Source: Lentzea albidocapillata subsp. violacea
GTDB lineage: Bacteria > Actinomycetota > Actinomycetes > Mycobacteriales > Pseudonocardiaceae
Direction: 5' to 3'
DNA length: 64,000 bases
NCBI RefSeq assembly: GCF_900100275.1
Contig: NZ_FNET01000005.1
Span: forward strand, 393,954 to 457,953
In this document: piece after piece, positions 61,596-64,000 of the stretch
Layout: every line of letters starts with the position of its first letter
Numbering within the stretch: position 1 is the first letter of the stretch
The notes under the pieces: model-generated
Told to the model about the DNA's origin: nothing
Seen by the model: the letters and a program-made list of their open reading frames with translations, nothing else
The model's database searches: none
Program-made: the position numbers and the translations under genes

Positions 61596-62279
61596 GTGCG
61601 GATTCTGGTAGTCGAGGACGAGGCGCCTCTGGCCGACGCGATCGCTCGCGGCCTGAGGCGTGAAGGTATGGCCGTGGACGTCGCCTACGACGGCGAGACC
61701 GGGCACGAGAAGTCGACCGTCACGCGGTACGACGTGGTTGTGCTCGACCGCGACCTGCCGGGGATGTCCGGCGACGAGCTGTGCAAGGAGATCCTCAGCT
61801 CCGGCGCGCTCACCAGGGTCATGATGCTGACGGCGAGCGGGTCCATCGAGGATCGCGTGTCCGGGCTGTCGCTGGGAGCGGACGACTACCTCGCGAAGCC
61901 GTTCGCGTTCCCCGAACTGGTCGCGCGCGTGCGGGCGTTGGCCCGGCGTGCGACTCCTGCGACGCCGCCGCTGCTGGCCGCCCAGGACGTGGAACTGGAC
62001 CCGGCGCGGCGCACGGTGTCGCGCGGCGGGCAGCCGATCGAGCTGACCCGCAAGGAGTTCGGCGTCCTCGAGGTGCTGCTCTCGGCCAAGGGCTCGGTTG
62101 TTAGCAGCGAGGAGTTGCTTGAGCGCGTGTGGGACGAGAACGCCGACCCGTTCACCACGACCGTGCGCGTAACTGTGATGACGTTGCGCAAGAAGCTCGG
62201 GGAACCGGGCATCATCGACACCGTCGTGGGCTCCGGCTACCGGGTGCCGAGTGCTTCGAACGGATCTGCTGAGGACTGA
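61596..62279 (+). CDS. OmpR/PhoB-type response regulator
   Basis: 227 residues from GTG. Receiver domain 1-115 with acidic pocket (VVEDE), phosphoacceptor Asp 51 in VVLDRDLPG, Thr in MLTAS and Lys 101 in LAKPF. The winged-helix DNA-binding domain follows (DVELDPARRTVSRGGQPIELTRKEFGVLEVLLSAKG, TTTVRVTVMTLRKKL). It is 3 bases from its kinase. Target genes unknown. Confidence 0.92.
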   Translation: MRILVVEDEAPLADAIARGLRREGMAVDVAYDGETGHEKSTVTRYDVVVLDRDLPGMSGDELCKEILSSGALTRVMMLTASGSIEDRVSGLSLGADDYLAKPFAFPELVARVRALARRATPATPPLLAAQDVELDPARRTVSRGGQPIELTRKEFGVLEVLLSAKGSVVSSEELLERVWDENADPFTTTVRVTVMTLRKKLGEPGIIDTVVGSGYRVPSASNGSAED

Positions 62280-62282
62280 CCT

Positions 62283-63410
62283 ATGCGAAGGCGCGGACCA
62301 GGGCTTCGCCTTCGGATCACGCTCCTCACCACCGCGCTCGTCGCGGTCGTGAGCGCTGTTCTGCTGTTCCTCGGATGGACGCTGGTCGGGCGGGTCTTCG
62401 ACTCGTCGCCGTCGTTCCCCTCCGATACCCAGGTGACGGTCGACGGCGTCACCGTCACCGTGAAGGTGCTGACCGACGCGTTGACGGCCGCCGCCCGTCA
62501 GGACCTGCTGCGAGCAGGGCTGATCGCGTTCGCGTGCATGGTCGTGGCCGCCGCGGTGCTGACGTGGACGCTCACCGGCCGTGTCCTGAGGCCCCTGCAC
62601 GACGTGACGGGGGCTGCCCGCCGGCTGTCGGCTGAGTCGCTGGGGTCGCGGTTGCGGCTGGAAGGCCCGCGCGACGAGGTCGCGGAACTCGCGGACACGT
62701 TCGACGCGATGCTCGACCGGCTGGAAGCCGCCTTCGACTCGCAGCGCCGGTTCGTGGCGAACGCATCGCACGAACTGCGCACTCCTCTCTCGGTGGTGCG
62801 CACCGAACTGGACGTGACTCTGTCCGATCCGGATGCCGACGTCGAAGAGCTGCGACGCATGGCCGGTGTCGTGCGTTCGGCAGGGGAGCGTGCTGAGCAG
62901 TTGGTGTCGGCGCTGCTGCTGCTCGCGCGCACGGACGGCATTGGGCTCGCCGTGCGGGAGCCGGTCGACCTGTCCGCAGTGGTCGAGTCGGCGTGGAGGG
63001 CCGCACGGGCCGAGGCCGAGGCACGCAACCTGCGCACGGTGTTCCGTTGCGTGCCGGCGCTCGCGATCGGGGATCCCGCACTGCTGGAGCGGATCGCCGG
63101 CAACCTGCTGGAGAACGCCGTCCGTCACAACCACGTCGGCGGATGGATCGAGACCGTGGTGGAGAGCGGGCCGCAGTGGTCCGTACTGCGGGTGTCGTCG
63201 TCCGGTCCGCTGATCCCGCCGGACCGCGTGGAAGAGCTGTTCGAGCCGTTCCGCCGCGGGGTCAAGGACCGGACCAGCCAGTCCGGGACGGGTCTCGGGC
63301 TCTCGATCGTGCGTGCCGCGGTGGCCGCTCATGGCGGGTTTGCGCAGGCAGTGGCCGTGCCGACCGGCGGTCTGTCGGTCACCGTGCACCTGCCGGCCGC
63401 ACCTCGCTGA
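62283..63410 (+). CDS. Sensor histidine kinase of the OmpR-type pair
   Basis: 375 residues. Two membrane helices (about 12-33 and 78-98) enclose a short 45-residue extracytoplasmic loop, too small for a large ligand. HAMP (about 100-150), HisKA with FVANASHELRTPLS (His 163) and HATPase with NLLENAVRHNH and GTGLGLSIVRAA follow. Ends 150 bases before the rRNA promoter. Signal unknown. Confidence 0.92.
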   Translation: MRRRGPGLRLRITLLTTALVAVVSAVLLFLGWTLVGRVFDSSPSFPSDTQVTVDGVTVTVKVLTDALTAAARQDLLRAGLIAFACMVVAAAVLTWTLTGRVLRPLHDVTGAARRLSAESLGSRLRLEGPRDEVAELADTFDAMLDRLEAAFDSQRRFVANASHELRTPLSVVRTELDVTLSDPDADVEELRRMAGVVRSAGERAEQLVSALLLLARTDGIGLAVREPVDLSAVVESAWRAARAEAEARNLRTVFRCVPALAIGDPALLERIAGNLLENAVRHNHVGGWIETVVESGPQWSVLRVSSSGPLIPPDRVEELFEPFRRGVKDRTSQSGTGLGLSIVRAAVAAHGGFAQAVAVPTGGLSVTVHLPAAPR

Positions 63411-63534
63411 GACCCACGGAGTGTCACTGCCAAGATTGTCGGCGTGGTCCCGGTCACACTCTGCGTCGATCTTGGCGGGTTTGGGCCGTCCGCGCGGTGT
63501 CTGACCTGCGGTTACGCCGTACGTGACCCCCGAT

Positions 63535-63563
63535 TTGGATCTCGTGGGGGCCCCGTGTAAATT
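63535..63563 (+). promoter_or_regulatory. rrs: rRNA operon promoter
   Basis: TTGGAT, a 17-base spacer and TAAATT, a good sigma-A pair. The spacer is GC-rich, as in many growth-rate-controlled rRNA promoters. Start near 63570, giving a leader of about 240 bases. Confidence 0.5.
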
Positions 63564-63683
63564 TCTCCATGCCAGCACGGAACGGGCCGGGAAACACAGC
63601 CGGAACGGAGTGCGGCGAAAGACTTCTAAGCCTGACACAGCCCCGGAAGTAAGTCTCCTCGGAGATGAGCTGCGGTGTGCGCG

Positions 63684-63696
63684 TGTTCTTTGAGAA
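63684..63696 (+). promoter_or_regulatory. boxA-like antitermination element
   Basis: TGTTCTTTGAGAA resembles the rRNA boxA (TGCTCTTTAACAA) recognised by NusB/NusE. A related CTTTGAGAA recurs at 63756-63764. Confidence 0.55.
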
Positions 63697-63731
63697 CTCA
63701 ACAGCGTGCCGAAACACAGCCAGTAATATAT

Positions 63732-63755
63732 GAATACCTCCTCGTCGAGGTATTC
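63732..63755 (+). other. Leader stem-loop of the rRNA operon
   Basis: GAATACCTC pairs perfectly with GAGGTATTC around CTCGTC, between the two CTTTGAGAA elements. Possible processing or folding signal of pre-16S RNA. Confidence 0.5.
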
Positions 63756-63807
63756 CTTTGAGAAGATAGATGCCAGACATATTCCGTCTGGAGCGATCAC
63801 ACAATCC

Positions 63808-64000
<193 letters not shown>

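Larger units (their letters stand above)
63411..63807 (+). other. rRNA operon upstream region and leader
   Basis: No protein gene. It contains the rRNA promoter (63535-63563) and a transcribed leader with a boxA-like element, a stem-loop at 63732-63755, and two copies each of GAAACACAGCC (63593-63603 and 63711-63721) and CTTTGAGAA (63688-63696 and 63756-63764), signs of a duplicated antitermination segment. Confidence 0.5.

Noticed and set aside
61335..63800. 821-codon minus-strand frame across the two-component genes and rRNA leader
   Set aside because: It runs antisense to intact response-regulator and kinase genes and into the rRNA promoter region; no domain or ribosome site supports it.

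Overview
The window is about 64 kb of high-GC DNA (around 70 percent by eye, with strong G/C third-position bias) from an actinobacterium. The 16S rRNA start at the right end, the mycobacterium-like sigA to dxs gene order and the general protein style fit the Pseudonocardiales, most likely the Lentzea / Lechevalieria / Saccharothrix group; the genus is an inference from 193 bases of 16S plus gene content. No prophage, transposase, CRISPR array or tRNA gene was found.

Layout. 1-9.6 kb is mixed accessory and housekeeping DNA: the end of an ATP-grasp acyl-CoA ligase, an amino-acid-binding lipoprotein, a GntR/HutC regulator, a decayed substrate-binding-protein pseudogene, two paralogous small proteins, the RNA ligase RtcB, a flavin monooxygenase, a chloramphenicol-phosphotransferase-like kinase and a methyltransferase. 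9.6-19.4 kb is a complete-looking oxidative hexuronate catabolic island. On the minus strand lie an IclR regulator, uronate dehydrogenase and 2-oxoglutarate semialdehyde dehydrogenase. Divergently on the plus strand lie a sugar-binding lipoprotein, two permeases, 5-dehydro-4-deoxyglucarate dehydratase, glucarate dehydratase and an unrecognised conserved protein. Together these would import a uronate and convert it to aldarate, 5-keto-4-deoxyglucarate, 2-oxoglutarate semialdehyde and 2-oxoglutarate. No transport ATPase and no recognisable aldarolactonase are in the cluster.

19.5-34 kb holds two tandem paralogous lipoproteins, class I fumarase, a SigB-like sigma factor with an ECF-type promoter, D-aminoacyl-tRNA deacylase, a large methyltransferase, a PucR regulator, DUF3099, pseudouridine kinase plus pseudouridine-5'-phosphate glycosidase, DUF3039, a BrkB/YihY membrane protein, a helicase and a methyltransferase. 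34.2-38.8 kb is a xylose-type ABC importer with a ROK regulator.

40.2-61.2 kb reproduces a gene order I recall from Mycobacterium tuberculosis Rv2703 to Rv2682c: sigA, ppgK, suhB, cei, DUF4193, DUF3093, dut, DUF3710, hydrolase, OB-fold protein, DUF3159, two TrkA-type potassium proteins, APC permease, TRAM RNA methyltransferase and dxs. Two giant LuxR/LAL regulators are inserted between DUF3159 and the trk pair. The window closes with a slipin fragment, an OmpR/histidine-kinase pair and an rRNA operon promoter, leader and 16S start.

The least explained signal is a family of short, AT-rich modular repeats. Module alpha begins TTGCAATGAGTCTTTTGA, module beta is GTCCGCAAACGTTTTTTGC and its extension, and module gamma is like CTGATATATCGGATATCGC. 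They occur as an alpha-beta 47-53 bp unit in three places and as alpha, beta and gamma self-palindromes, and single gamma copies overlap stop codons at several gene 3' ends. Several actinobacterial genes here also show leaderless starts, with a TANNNT box 6-8 bases before GTG.
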